Positions 18,204 through 27,456 of a DNA stretch of 64,000 nucleotides are shown one piece after another (positions within the stretch are counted from its first letter, which is position 1; the number at the start of each line of letters is the position of its first letter). This DNA is from SAR324 cluster bacterium. GTDB taxonomy: Bacteria > SAR324 > NAC60-12. Where the stretch lies: the NCBI GenBank assembly GCA_028281495.1, contig JANQJU010000029.1:62001-126000 (forward strand). The letters are read 5' to 3'. Made by a program: the position numbers and the translations under genes. The notes under the pieces are model-generated. The model was not told the origin of the DNA. It searched no databases and saw only the letters and a list, made by a program, of their open reading frames with translations.

Positions 18204-18674
18204 ATGTATACTGTCCGTTTCATTTGGGTCGGTAAAACCCAAGAAGCTTATCTCAAAACAGGAATTGAGGCATATCTCTCTAAGCTGAAGCGTTATGTGG
18301 TGGTGGAGCTTTTGGAAGTCAAACCAGCCAATTATTCGGGGGGAGATGCATCGCACTGGCGTGTTCAAGAAACCCAAGCCATTCTGAAGAAGGTACGCTC
18401 CTCGGAAACTACGATTGTATTGGATGAACGAGGGAAGCAATCCACGTCAAAGCAATTTGCCCATCGTTTAGAAGATCTGAAATCCCTCCAATATGAGCGG
18501 GTCAACTTTGTGATTGGAGGAGCCTTTGGTTTAGACGCTGCCTTGCTCAAACCCTCGGAAATGCTCAGTTTGTCGGCAATGACTTTCACGCATCAAATGG
18601 TACGGTTGGTTTTATTGGAACAGGTTTATCGTGCATTCACGATCCTCAATGGAGAATCGTACCATCATGAATAA
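18204..18674 (+). CDS. rlmH: 23S rRNA pseudouridine-1915 N3-methyltransferase RlmH
   Basis: RlmH is the SPOUT methyltransferase that modifies pseudouridine 1915 of 23S rRNA in assembled ribosomes. VLDERGKQSTSKQFA, FVIGGAFGLD and the C-terminal MTFTHQMVRLVLLEQVYRA followed by GESYHHE are almost textbook. 156 residues is normal length. It begins a plus-strand run that continues to 24942. Confidence 0.96.
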   Translation: MYTVRFIWVGKTQEAYLKTGIEAYLSKLKRYVVVELLEVKPANYSGGDASHWRVQETQAILKKVRSSETTIVLDERGKQSTSKQFAHRLEDLKSLQYERVNFVIGGAFGLDAALLKPSEMLSLSAMTFTHQMVRLVLLEQVYRAFTILNGESYHHE

Positions 18675-18696
18675 TTTTTACTTGAGTTGATAGCTT

Positions 18697-19923
18697 ATGC
18701 GATTTCTTTACAAGCTTATCGGAGCATTATTAGCGCTGAGTATTTTGGGTTATTTTGGGTTCTTAAACAATCACAGCTTTCCCGTCTATATTTGGGGGGA
18801 TTATTCGTTACACCTCCCCGCATGGTTTATCATTTATGGCCTGTTTTTACTCGGGCTGTTGCTCTCATGGTGTTATCACGTTCTGCTTCATCCCGCACGT
18901 TGGTTGCAACGTGCTAAACATGCCTATATGAACTACCGCGATACAAAACATGAGGATTGGAATCATGAATTTCGAGAGGCCTGTCTGCGTCGGGATGTGC
19001 GAGCTATCCGGCAAGTATTTGGTAAACTGAAACGCTTTGGAACACCGCCATTGTATCTGCAAGTCCAGCAGCTTCAGCAATTGCGCTACCAATATTCGGG
19101 AACCAAGATGTTAGAAGAATTTTCCCAGCTCAAGCAACAGTTTCCGAATCATCTCCAAGTGTTACTGCCTTATTTGCAATTGGCATTAGAAGTCAAAGAT
19201 TGGGGGCGAGCTGAGTTGTTGAGCCACGAAATCCTTCAATTAGCTCCGGAACATCCCGAAGCATTGGATGGTTTGAGCCTCGTGTATGCCCATCGTCAGG
19301 ACTGGGATCAATGTATTGCCCAAGAAAAAAAGTTACTCACTCGATACGCACAAAGTATGGTTGCCGAACAACTTCTTTCGCAACACGAAGCCCATTTATT
19401 GCAGCGTGTCGAAGTCAAACCACAAACCTTTCAAAAAGCTGAATTGAAATATCTGCCTAATGCGTCTTCTTTCCGAGAATTTCATGAAGTACCACTGACC
19501 ATCAGCCATGCAAAGACGCTTTCCGAGGCAGGGCAGTATCTCAAAGCAGCTCAACAGTTGAAGCGCTGTTACGAAAAAACGGCTTCTCCCGCAGTCTTGG
19601 ATGCTTTAGAAACGGTTTTTGACCAAACTGGCAAAAGTGAGAAAGTCTGGCAAACTCTTCAAGAATTGCAAAATTCTTCTTCAGTTACCCTATACGTTCA
19701 ATTAGTGAATGCTCGGATTCTTTACCGTTGGGGAAAAATCGAGGAGGCATGGAGCTTACTTGATTCGATTCAAGCTTCACAAACCCAACTTCCCCCCCTA
19801 TATCATGCACTACGATTTCTGATTGCACAGCAAAAAGACAACACATCCCAGCAATTGGAAGCAGCCCAATCTCTCATTGCAGCAGAGGATGTACTCAACA
19901 ATCCTCTCCGTTTTCCAAAATGA
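18697..19923 (+). CDS. LapA/LapB-like fusion: membrane protein with TPR repeats
   Basis: Two N-terminal helices flank NNHSFPVYIWGDYSLHLPAW, matching the LapA (DUF1049) pattern. A cytoplasmic region of TPR-like repeats (about residues 100-408) follows, like LapB/YciM. In Escherichia coli LapA and LapB are separate adjacent proteins that tune lipopolysaccharide synthesis through FtsH-LpxC; here both features are on one polypeptide. LapB's C-terminal rubredoxin-like metal motif is absent, as there are no paired cysteines near the end. Role in envelope control is inferred from layout. It lies 22 bases after rlmH. Confidence 0.68.
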   Translation: MRFLYKLIGALLALSILGYFGFLNNHSFPVYIWGDYSLHLPAWFIIYGLFLLGLLLSWCYHVLLHPARWLQRAKHAYMNYRDTKHEDWNHEFREACLRRDVRAIRQVFGKLKRFGTPPLYLQVQQLQQLRYQYSGTKMLEEFSQLKQQFPNHLQVLLPYLQLALEVKDWGRAELLSHEILQLAPEHPEALDGLSLVYAHRQDWDQCIAQEKKLLTRYAQSMVAEQLLSQHEAHLLQRVEVKPQTFQKAELKYLPNASSFREFHEVPLTISHAKTLSEAGQYLKAAQQLKRCYEKTASPAVLDALETVFDQTGKSEKVWQTLQELQNSSSVTLYVQLVNARILYRWGKIEEAWSLLDSIQASQTQLPPLYHALRFLIAQQKDNTSQQLEAAQSLIAAEDVLNNPLRFPK

Positions 19924-20043
19924 TGGTGTTTTCCGGTTGTATTGCTTGCAATTCGCCGGATTACTTTTTATCTAAAAAGTAGGGCATTCAACCAATTTTC
20001 GATTTTCCAGCTCGTTCTCCAGGTCTTTCAAGGAGGGTCTTCC

Positions 20044-21846
20044 ATGACCGATAAAGCTGCTGAACGCATCTTTCAAGAAAATGAAAGCGTGGTGAATTTT
20101 TTAAAGACATCACGCCTCTTTGGACATTTTCCCGAAGAATTTTTACTCCAGTTGGCTCCGTTGTGTGAGTTAGAAGACTATCCTCAAGGTGCTCGAATAC
20201 TTAGTGAGGGGCAAATCAACAAAAAAGTATTTTTTTTGATCATGGGGGTTGTGAATATTTATGGAAAAGGGGAACTGCTCGCAACGCTGTATCGAACGGG
20301 AGATATTTTTGGAGAAATGAGTGTGATCAGCTCCAAGCCCGTCTCCGCCGAAGTGGTAGCGGAGACTCCCGTGGAAGTATTCAGTGTTCGTGCTCAGGAT
20401 ATCGGAAAATACACGGATATCGATGCCGAAGTGGTACAGCATATTCTGTATCGAATCTTCGCATTGATTTTGACGGAAAAGCTCGAACTCACGAACCAAA
20501 AAGCAATGCAGTTTGAGACCACCAATCGGCAGTTGGAGGAAGCCCAAACCGCCTTGCAAAAGATCAACGAAGAACTGGAAGCCAAGGTGGAGCAACGCAC
20601 CGCCGATCTGACAAAAAGAAAGTTGGAACTCAAACAACAAAATCTGGAACTCCTCGCCAGCCATCGCAAACTAGAAGATCTGATCAGTACGAAAGAACAA
20701 CTCCTCAAACAGCTAGAAACGATCCACGAAACGCACCTGAGGCAGTTAGATGAAACGCTTGGCACTCTCCATGATCATGACGATATGAAAGTGCAAACTT
20801 CCGTACGGCAAGCTGAACGGATTGTGCATCACATCCAAGAGTTGTTGAAGCCCATCAAGTCATTGCACTTTTCGGAGCAAGCTATTCACAGCAAACGTGT
20901 TTTATTGGCAGAAAATAATAAGAAGCAACAAATTATTGCCAAAATGGCGCTTGGTGGAACAGGAGTGAAATTAGATATTGTGGATGAACTAGAACAAGGT
21001 CGGGAGCGATTAGCACAGCAGCAATACGATATCATCTGCACAAATGAAGAATTGATTGAACTCACCCCCATCGCACGCGAGCTTCAACCGGACATTCGAA
21101 GTGTTTTCATTACTTCCGAATCAGCTCCCGCTTATCTACCGAAGCTACGTCAGTATTCCTTTTTATCGAACATTGTGACTCGCAGCGAGGAAGATCGATC
21201 TTTTACCTTAAAGAATATTTTGACCACGGTGAGTAAGCTCGTCAGTGGTGATTTCTTTGGTTTGGAAAAATATATCAGTTGGGGAGTAGAGGTGCAGGAA
21301 CTCGCCATTGAAAATAGCCAAACCCGTCACCAGTCGGTGGAAGAGATGGCAGACTATTTTCGAAAATTGGGGGTCCGTCGACCCATGCTAGAAAAATGCG
21401 AAATGGTTGCCGAAGAGCTGTTGATGAATGCAATCTACGATGCACCCGTCGATGCGAAAGGAAAAAGCCTGTATAATCATCTTCCTCGGACCACTACCGT
21501 CGTGCTTAAATCACAAGAACAAGGTCGGTTTCGTTATGCCTCCGATGGACTGCTGCTCGCGATTTCCGTGGAAGATCCCTTTGGAGTATTTGATCGAAAA
21601 ACGATTCTCAACTATTTGGAAAGCTGTTACTCCGGAGAAAAAGGGCAACATCACAATGATGCCGGGACCTCATCGGATCGTAAAGCCGGGGCAGGGCGGG
21701 GTTTGTTTCAGATCATGGAAACAGCGGACTTGGTAGTGTTCAATGTGAAAGTGAACGTTAGAACCGAAGTGATCGCTCTATTCAATATTGATCCGGATGT
21801 ACCCAAGGTGAGCCAAGCGACCTCCTTTCATTATTTCTACGCATGA
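20044..21846 (+). CDS. cNMP-binding / coiled-coil / pseudo-receiver / HATPase signalling protein
   Basis: ATG 20044 follows AGGAGGG. Residues ~24-140 are a Crp-type cyclic-nucleotide-binding domain (LSEGQINKKVFFLIMGVVNI, GDIFGEMSVIS). Residues ~143-275 are a long coiled coil. Residues ~284-400 look like a receiver domain (KRVLLAENNKKQQIIAKM) without a phospho-acceptor Asp where expected (DIICTNEE). The end resembles an RsbW-type ATPase (VAEELLMNAIYDAP, AGRGLFQIMETADLV). There is no DNA-binding domain and no phospho-histidine motif. It may act as a partner-switch kinase or scaffold reading cNMP; a class III cyclase lies 12 kb away (33153-35408). Confidence 0.68.
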   Translation: MTDKAAERIFQENESVVNFLKTSRLFGHFPEEFLLQLAPLCELEDYPQGARILSEGQINKKVFFLIMGVVNIYGKGELLATLYRTGDIFGEMSVISSKPVSAEVVAETPVEVFSVRAQDIGKYTDIDAEVVQHILYRIFALILTEKLELTNQKAMQFETTNRQLEEAQTALQKINEELEAKVEQRTADLTKRKLELKQQNLELLASHRKLEDLISTKEQLLKQLETIHETHLRQLDETLGTLHDHDDMKVQTSVRQAERIVHHIQELLKPIKSLHFSEQAIHSKRVLLAENNKKQQIIAKMALGGTGVKLDIVDELEQGRERLAQQQYDIICTNEELIELTPIARELQPDIRSVFITSESAPAYLPKLRQYSFLSNIVTRSEEDRSFTLKNILTTVSKLVSGDFFGLEKYISWGVEVQELAIENSQTRHQSVEEMADYFRKLGVRRPMLEKCEMVAEELLMNAIYDAPVDAKGKSLYNHLPRTTTVVLKSQEQGRFRYASDGLLLAISVEDPFGVFDRKTILNYLESCYSGEKGQHHNDAGTSSDRKAGAGRGLFQIMETADLVVFNVKVNVRTEVIALFNIDPDVPKVSQATSFHYFYA

Positions 21847-21853
21847 TTTCTGC

Positions 21854-22525
21854 ATGTCCTCCGTATTATCCGCAAAACAAGTTCGTGACATTCTTCAACA
21901 AAATGGAGTTCTCATTACCGACTCTCAATGGGATCTGCTGAAGCAATGGCATGATTTGTTGATCCAGCAAAATCAGAAACTCAACCTCATTTCACGAAAA
22001 GACACAGATCGTATTTGGGAAAAACACCTGTTGCATTGTTTCGCGCTATTGGCTTGTCGTTCCCTGCCGGAAGGCTCTGAAGTTTGTGATTTTGGAACGG
22101 GTGGTGGCTTGCCTGGCATTCCCCTCGCAATCATTCGGCCAGATTCACGATTCACATTGATTGATTCGATTGGGAAAAAAATTCATGCCGTGCAAACCAT
22201 CCTTGCCGATCTACAATTGTCCAATGTCGAAGCCGTTTTGGGAAGAGGGGAAGATCTTGGGAAACAGCGGAAATATTCACGTCGCTTCTCAGTGTTCACC
22301 GCAAAAGCTGTAGCACCTTTGAAATCTTTGGAGTTTTGGACGAGGCACCTTCGGAAAAAAAAGGCGGTGTTGCATGCATATAAAGGGGGGGATCTTGGAG
22401 AAGAAATTCAAGAGGTCATGTCATATCCATACATTCGGCACATTGAAGAGACCTTGCTGGCTTTGGACGGGTACCCATTGTTAGCAGAAGATCAAAAAAA
22501 AATAGTTACTCTTGACTTTGTTTAA
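21854..22525 (+). CDS. rsmG: 16S rRNA G527 N7-methyltransferase RsmG
   Basis: RsmG methylates N7 of G527 in 16S rRNA. The sequence has WHDLLIQQNQKLNLIS, the SAM motif VCDFGTGGGLPGIPLAI, TLIDSIGKK and FTAKAVAPL, in 223 residues. It starts 8 bases after the previous stop with no obvious ribosome binding site, suggesting translational coupling. Confidence 0.93.
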   Translation: MSSVLSAKQVRDILQQNGVLITDSQWDLLKQWHDLLIQQNQKLNLISRKDTDRIWEKHLLHCFALLACRSLPEGSEVCDFGTGGGLPGIPLAIIRPDSRFTLIDSIGKKIHAVQTILADLQLSNVEAVLGRGEDLGKQRKYSRRFSVFTAKAVAPLKSLEFWTRHLRKKKAVLHAYKGGDLGEEIQEVMSYPYIRHIEETLLALDGYPLLAEDQKKIVTLDFV

Positions 22526-22548
22526 CCTTTTGAGATTTCAAAACCTGC

Positions 22549-23121
22549 ATGTTAAGTTCCCTGCTTTCCGAACCGCAGCACCACAACCTGCTGTTTTATG
22601 GAGGCTGGGTTTATACAATTTTGATCGGCCTAGCCATTGGGAGTTTTTTAAACGTATGCATTGATCGGCTTCCACTTCAATTCCTTTCCGCAACTGAGAA
22701 ACAAGCACTGCTATCGAATCCCGGTTTGAGCGAAACCTTTAAACAGCACTTACAAGCAAACCGCCTCACCATTGCCACGCCTATCCGTTCGTTTTGCTTC
22801 CAATGTGGACACACTTTAGCTTGGTATGAGAATATCCCGGTGGTGTCGTATTTCTACTTGAAAGGGCGCTGTCGGCAGTGTCATGTATCTTATGGAATGC
22901 GGTCAGTTTGGATCGAGTTGCTCAATGGCGCCATTTACGGAATGCTTTATGGAATCTTGGGTGTGTCGGTTGCCTTAGCCCTTGGGGCATTGAACAGTTC
23001 CGTGGCTTTGATGTATGGCGGACTATGGTGGTCACAACAGCCCATTACCAAACAATTGGCTCGTCCTCTGATCGGTGTGGGTGCTCTTGATCTCGGTACC
23101 GCCGTTTGGTTTTTTCATTAA
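22549..23121 (+). CDS. Truncated prepilin peptidase homologue: N-terminal (methyltransferase-type) domain only
   Basis: IGSFLNVCIDRLP, CFQCGHTLAWYENIPVVSYFYLKG and GRCRQCHVSYGMR form the two-CxxC cytoplasmic domain of PilD-type leader peptidases. In bifunctional PilD this part N-methylates the pilin. The A24 protease part, with its membrane aspartates, is missing: after two or three helices the protein ends at 190 residues. I see no continuation in another frame before the next gene at 23151. It may be a stand-alone domain with another role or a decayed gene. No pilin gene is nearby. Confidence 0.75.
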   Translation: MLSSLLSEPQHHNLLFYGGWVYTILIGLAIGSFLNVCIDRLPLQFLSATEKQALLSNPGLSETFKQHLQANRLTIATPIRSFCFQCGHTLAWYENIPVVSYFYLKGRCRQCHVSYGMRSVWIELLNGAIYGMLYGILGVSVALALGALNSSVALMYGGLWWSQQPITKQLARPLIGVGALDLGTAVWFFH

Positions 23122-23150
23122 TTTTTATGACCCACCACTAGACAAATTTT

Positions 23151-24221
23151 ATGAAGTTGCCTTACCAAAAAATTCTGATCAATCTCGCCAAAATTTCTTT
23201 AGTTGCCGGAATTCTCTATTACTTGATCGAAACGGATAAACTGAATTTCGAGCGACTCTTTCTGTTTTTAGAACACCCTTCCACCTTAGCCCTGTTGGTA
23301 TTAGTTCAAATTTTTTGGATTGTGCCCTTGGCTGCAGGACGGTGGTGGTTGCTGCTCAAAGCGATCGGACTGGAGGTGCCTATCTTCCGTGCCAACGTAT
23401 TGACTTGGATTGGCAACTTCTTCAATACGACCTTACCGGGAGCTGTGAGTGGTGACTTGGTCAAAGGCTACTACATCGTGAAAGCTCAAGAAAAAGAAGG
23501 GAAGACTCGCGCATTTACGACGGTTTTGATTGACCGATTTGTGGGGTTGTTTGGATTGATCGTCATGGCATTCTTAGCGCTAGTTTTTAATTTGGATTTC
23601 ATTTTAGGCCAGCCCGCTCTGTTCGATCTTGCCATTATGATTTTTGCCTTATTTGCAGGCACGGTTGTGTTTTATGGGATTGTGATTTTTCCCTTCAAAG
23701 AAGGTAAGGATCCTTTCATTCGCCTTTTTGCCAAGCTCCCTGGTAGCAAAGTTCTGATCAAAGTATACCAAGCATTTAAAACCTATCAGAATCAGAAGTT
23801 AACGCTGGTTTACACGCTATTGATGTCAGTCGTCTTGCACTGCTCGGTGGCTTTTTTGTTTTTTCAGGTGGCCCAAATGATTGGGGTGCAGGATTTAAAT
23901 CTTGGGACACAGCTTTTCATCATGCCGATTGGATTGATCGCCATTGCCGTCCCTGTCGCTCCTGGGGGTTTGGGCATTGGTCATGCGGCTTTTGGTGTGC
24001 TTTATGATAAAGTTGGGATTGCGGGTGGAGCCGATATTTTCAATCTCTACATCATCATCCAATTGTCCGTGTACCTATTGGGTTTATTCCCCTACCTATT
24101 CTACCGTAGCGAATACAAGCTTCCTGATGAGGCTGAAGCTGAAGCCATGCTGAATGACGAGGCAACTCCCACTGATACGACACAAAACGTAACGCTTCAG
24201 GAAGAAACTACGACCAAATAA
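23151..24221 (+). CDS. AglD/LPG-synthase-type flippase-like membrane protein
   Basis: Seven or eight hydrophobic helices, with GNFFNTTLPGAVSGDLVKGYY, VLIDRFVGLFGL and VPVAPGGLGIGHAAFG, place it in the lysylphosphatidylglycerol synthase transmembrane family (UPF0104). Members sit next to glycosyltransferases and may move lipid-linked precursors across the membrane. The catalytic aminoacyl-transfer domain is absent. The tail is acidic and probably disordered. A GT2 enzyme follows 25 bases later, supporting a shared glycolipid role. Confidence 0.82.
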   Translation: MKLPYQKILINLAKISLVAGILYYLIETDKLNFERLFLFLEHPSTLALLVLVQIFWIVPLAAGRWWLLLKAIGLEVPIFRANVLTWIGNFFNTTLPGAVSGDLVKGYYIVKAQEKEGKTRAFTTVLIDRFVGLFGLIVMAFLALVFNLDFILGQPALFDLAIMIFALFAGTVVFYGIVIFPFKEGKDPFIRLFAKLPGSKVLIKVYQAFKTYQNQKLTLVYTLLMSVVLHCSVAFLFFQVAQMIGVQDLNLGTQLFIMPIGLIAIAVPVAPGGLGIGHAAFGVLYDKVGIAGGADIFNLYIIIQLSVYLLGLFPYLFYRSEYKLPDEAEAEAMLNDEATPTDTTQNVTLQEETTTK

Positions 24222-24246
24222 CCATCCCTTTGAATTCATTCTGATC

Positions 24247-24942
24247 ATGCCGTCTTCTTTACCTGGCCTTGTCATTGCCGTTTATAATGAAGCGGCAAAT
24301 CTTAAAAGATGCCTTCCACAGCTCATTGATTTATTTGAGGAAATTGTTGTTGTGGATAACCACAGCCGCGACGAAAGCGCTACCATCTGTCAACAATTCC
24401 CGGTTCAATTGATTCAGCCCCCTCCTAGAAGACGATGGACACGCGGGCAATGTTGGAATGAAGGAGCCAAGTACATTACCTCAGAAAGTGTATTGTTCCT
24501 TCATGTCGATACAGAAATTCCTCAAACCAGTGTGGAAGAACTACAACAAGTGTGGCAATCAGAAGCATGTGACTACACTTGTTTCCGAATTCGATTTCCC
24601 ACAGACGCTGTGAAATATCGGGGATTGGAAACCATTTCTAATTTTCGCAGTCAACATTTACAGATCGTGTATGGAGACCAAGGTTTTTGTATCCGCAAAA
24701 CTGTATTCGACGCTATCGGAGGGTTTCCCAATGAATACTTGTTGGAAGATCTGAAGATCAATCGTCTGCTCCGCTCCTACCGGTTTCGATTCATCGAAGC
24801 TCCGGTTTATCCTTCCATTCGTAAATTCGAAAAAATTGGGTTTTACCGCTATCTATTCCTCATGAATCGAGTGCTATGGCTCAATTTTCGAGGGGTTCCT
24901 ACCAAAGACATCTATCAGTTGTATTATGGGAAACCAAAATGA
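24247..24942 (+). CDS. Family 2 glycosyltransferase
   Basis: The 231-residue cytosolic protein has a GT-A fold: LVIAVYNEAANLKRCL, VVVDNHSRDES, LFLHVDTE (DxD-like HVDTE) and YGDQGFCIRKTVFDAIGGF. It is a compact enzyme without membrane helices. It probably transfers a sugar to a lipid-linked or polysaccharide acceptor; donor and acceptor are unknown. It ends the plus-strand run started by rlmH. Confidence 0.85.
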   Translation: MPSSLPGLVIAVYNEAANLKRCLPQLIDLFEEIVVVDNHSRDESATICQQFPVQLIQPPPRRRWTRGQCWNEGAKYITSESVLFLHVDTEIPQTSVEELQQVWQSEACDYTCFRIRFPTDAVKYRGLETISNFRSQHLQIVYGDQGFCIRKTVFDAIGGFPNEYLLEDLKINRLLRSYRFRFIEAPVYPSIRKFEKIGFYRYLFLMNRVLWLNFRGVPTKDIYQLYYGKPK

Positions 24943-25047
24943 GACGACCTCTCAAGAGGTGTGTTATCATAGAGGCGATTTCAGCCTTGAGGTATTGGAA
25001 GCATGGATTGGGATGATGAAAAAACGTTTGATGGAATCTTAGAAATC

Positions 25048-26499
25048 CTAATGGAAAGGGTTCTTCGAGGAAGACCAAGGCCAACCCAAACCTGATTTCA
25101 AGAGAAGTCCGATTCCGATTCCATATAGCAGCACTGTCGGAATCACTTTGCATAATGGATTGAGATACCGGGCATAAAGCGGCCAATCGGGAGAAGGGTC
25201 CCAAACTTGGACATCTTGTGCTGTATCAAACCAGGCATAGGGAGTCGGCAAAGCCAACATCAGCAAAGCCAGGACACAGCCCACAATCAGAATTTTTGAA
25301 GGGTGTGAGCGACATAAAACATCCCACAACACCAGCAATCCCATAAGGATCACCCCACTCATATGATGTTCCCACACATGAATGTAGCTCACGAAATGTG
25401 CCAATATTAGCGTTGCTGCTCCTAAGACGACACTCGGATGCCGTGAGAAGAGTACAAGGAACGCTGTCAATCCAATCATTCCCCAATGAAAAGCACTGGC
25501 AAATGGATAAAAAATTTCGAGCCACCAGCGAATTTCAAGATAGCTGATGGTGAGAGCAATCAAGTAAACCAGCCCGTGGTTTCCCGCGTCCATCCCACCA
25601 AGAGGTCTGGAAAAGTTCGCTTGATAAAACGCAGTCCAATCCAGTGGATGACTGAGGAAATAAGGCAGGCTCACCAGAACGATCAAAGGAATCGGAATGA
25701 CTACATGCCACCAATACCGTCGCTGCTTTAGAAATGCCGCACCTGTGACCAAAGGAAAGGTCTTGATCACCACGGCCCCTGTGTAGCTCAACACGCTTAA
25801 GGCTCCCATAACCCACAATACCATGTTCTGCCTTCTAGGGACGGCACTGTTGTCTGTCTTTTGAACATTGCCTTTTCTCCCGTCTTTGCTTCCGGTGAAG
25901 GCAGAGGGTCGAACCAACGATTGCACTGGCAACTGCCGTTCCCAGAGCAAGAGTCCGATTCCAAGTAAGGCCAAGGTGATGAAGGTGAACTGTCCCATAT
26001 GGACTTCTAAAAAATAGGGGCTGTTCACCAATAATAGGCAGGTCGCGAAATTTCGGAAAAGGCGTGGTGTTTTTGTAAGGTAGATCAGCACGATGAGCAG
26101 ACCAAGACAGAGTTCTAATAATCCAATCCAAAGCCAATAGGCCGTTTGAGGATCAAATTGAACGGACAGAACTCCTAAGGTTTGGGCAATGATGGGAAGA
26201 TATCGGAAGTTAGAAAAATAGGGAGTGAAACGCGGTTCCTCAGTCGGGGCATAAGGACTCAAACCTTGCTGAAGTTGATGTCCGGCATGGTAGAGGCTAA
26301 AGAAATCAGCCGCAGGTCCACCCCGATGGATCGTGTCGTTGTGCCACGACCAAATCACCGCACGTTCGGAGGCAGGTTGAAAATTCACGGGAAGGGGTTG
26401 TTGAGCAATCGAATAAATGATGTAACCGTGAAAAAACAAAGCAAGCGAGCAGCAGATGATCGTACTACGATAGTTGTGCAGAAAGTGATGGATGGTCAT
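25048..26499 (-). CDS. GT87-like polyprenol-phosphate glycosyltransferase (DUF2029 type)
   Basis: A 483-residue protein with about ten hydrophobic helices. An early extracytoplasmic acidic segment, GGPAADFFSLYHAGHQLQQG followed by SPY, is the usual GT87/PimE-like motif. GT87 enzymes add mannose from polyprenol-phosphate carriers on the outer face of the membrane. Whether it makes a surface glycan with its neighbours is inference. It is convergent with the GT2 gene. Confidence 0.75.
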   Translation of the reverse strand: MTIHHFLHNYRSTIICCSLALFFHGYIIYSIAQQPLPVNFQPASERAVIWSWHNDTIHRGGPAADFFSLYHAGHQLQQGLSPYAPTEEPRFTPYFSNFRYLPIIAQTLGVLSVQFDPQTAYWLWIGLLELCLGLLIVLIYLTKTPRLFRNFATCLLLVNSPYFLEVHMGQFTFITLALLGIGLLLWERQLPVQSLVRPSAFTGSKDGRKGNVQKTDNSAVPRRQNMVLWVMGALSVLSYTGAVVIKTFPLVTGAAFLKQRRYWWHVVIPIPLIVLVSLPYFLSHPLDWTAFYQANFSRPLGGMDAGNHGLVYLIALTISYLEIRWWLEIFYPFASAFHWGMIGLTAFLVLFSRHPSVVLGAATLILAHFVSYIHVWEHHMSGVILMGLLVLWDVLCRSHPSKILIVGCVLALLMLALPTPYAWFDTAQDVQVWDPSPDWPLYARYLNPLCKVIPTVLLYGIGIGLLLKSGLGWPWSSSKNPFH

Positions 26500-26573
26500 T
26501 GGCGAGGATTAGGTCATGAGCAGGTGATGGTAAGGGCAAATGCTAAAATCGGAAGCAAGCGGAGGGGAAGTCA

Positions 26574-26592
26574 GGTGTTTTGTGGAAACACC
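26574..26592 (-). terminator. Hairpin downstream of the peroxiredoxin gene
   Basis: GGTGTTT and AAACACC form a perfect 7-bp stem around a five-base loop, 60-80 bases after the peroxiredoxin stop. The T-run on the minus strand is weak, so termination is plausible but not certain. Confidence 0.4.
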
Positions 26593-26654
26593 CGACTCAA
26601 AAGTCAACAAGAGGCAAACGATTCATGCTTCACAGGCCCTGGTTGGGGCAGTCA

Positions 26655-27287
26655 TCAATGGCTGGCAAGATATTGAGCAACGCCGTCGTGAGTGGCGGAC
26701 ATGGCCTCTTTGTCTTTAGCCCAATTGGCGGGACAGACTTCTCCATGTTCTTCCACATGTTGTAACGCATCGACCATGCGCAAGACCTCAGCAACATTGC
26801 GGCCCAAAGGCATGTTATTGACCACCTGATGTTGCACAATGCCCTCCTTGTCAATCAAAAACAATCCTCGGTAGGCCACCAATTCACCTTCGATAATCAC
26901 ATCGTCTTCGTCGGTGGTGATATAGTCTCCTGCCAACACATCATAGTCGAAAGAAATGGTTTTATTGGTATCGGCTACCAAGGGGTACGTGACACCTTGA
27001 ATGCCGCCTTTGTTTTTCGGCGTTTGCAACCATGCCCAATGGGAGAATTCTGTATCGGTGGAACATCCGATCACCTGCACATTGCGCTCTTCAAAAGCGG
27101 GGAGGTGCTCTTGAAACGCATGCAATTCGGTGGGGCACACGAATGTGAAATCCTTGGGGTAGAAAAATAATACCACGTATTGATTTTCGTAAAACTGGCT
27201 GATGTTGAAGTCCGACACGATTTCGTTTCCATTGATCACGGCATTGGCATCGAAATCCGGTGCGGGTTTTCCAACTAACACTGACAT
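26655..27287 (-). CDS. Typical 2-Cys peroxiredoxin (AhpC/TSA family)
   Basis: Reduces hydrogen and organic peroxides with thiol donors. The peroxidatic cysteine is in FYPKDFTFVCPTELHAF and the resolving one in GEVCPANW. 210 residues is normal. ATG 27287 has AAGGAG five bases upstream. It is transcribed after a likely terminator that isolates it from the WD40 gene. A hairpin-capable GAAGCC/GGCTTC pair at 27316-27336 lies in its leader. Confidence 0.95.
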   Translation of the reverse strand: MSVLVGKPAPDFDANAVINGNEIVSDFNISQFYENQYVVLFFYPKDFTFVCPTELHAFQEHLPAFEERNVQVIGCSTDTEFSHWAWLQTPKNKGGIQGVTYPLVADTNKTISFDYDVLAGDYITTDEDDVIIEGELVAYRGLFLIDKEGIVQHQVVNNMPLGRNVAEVLRMVDALQHVEEHGEVCPANWAKDKEAMSATHDGVAQYLASH

Positions 27288-27343
27288 ACTCACTCCTTCA
27301 TGGGGGTATCGGAGAGAAGCCAAGAATCGCGGCTTCGGTTCAC

Positions 27344-27367
27344 AAAAAAGCGGGTGTCCGAGCACCC
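27344..27367 (-). terminator. Rho-independent terminator after the nSTAND-WD40 gene
   Basis: On the minus strand GGGTG-CTCGGA-CACCC is followed by GC and then six T. It lies about 90 bases beyond the stop of the 1348-residue gene and before the peroxiredoxin start, so it should end the TIR/nSTAND transcript. Confidence 0.62.
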
Positions 27368-27456
27368 ACCCAATGGAATCGGGTTTAGAATGGTTGGGGG
27401 AATTAATCAATCTCAAATCAAGGGATTGGACGCCTGCGGAAGGACGAGGACAGTTG

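Noticed and set aside
22878..23090. Possible frameshifted prepilin-peptidase remainder
   Set aside because: The alternate frame has no membrane aspartate motifs of the A24 peptidase.
24947..24960. ACCTC-TCAA-GAGGT as terminator after the GT2 gene
   Set aside because: Only five base pairs and no T-run.
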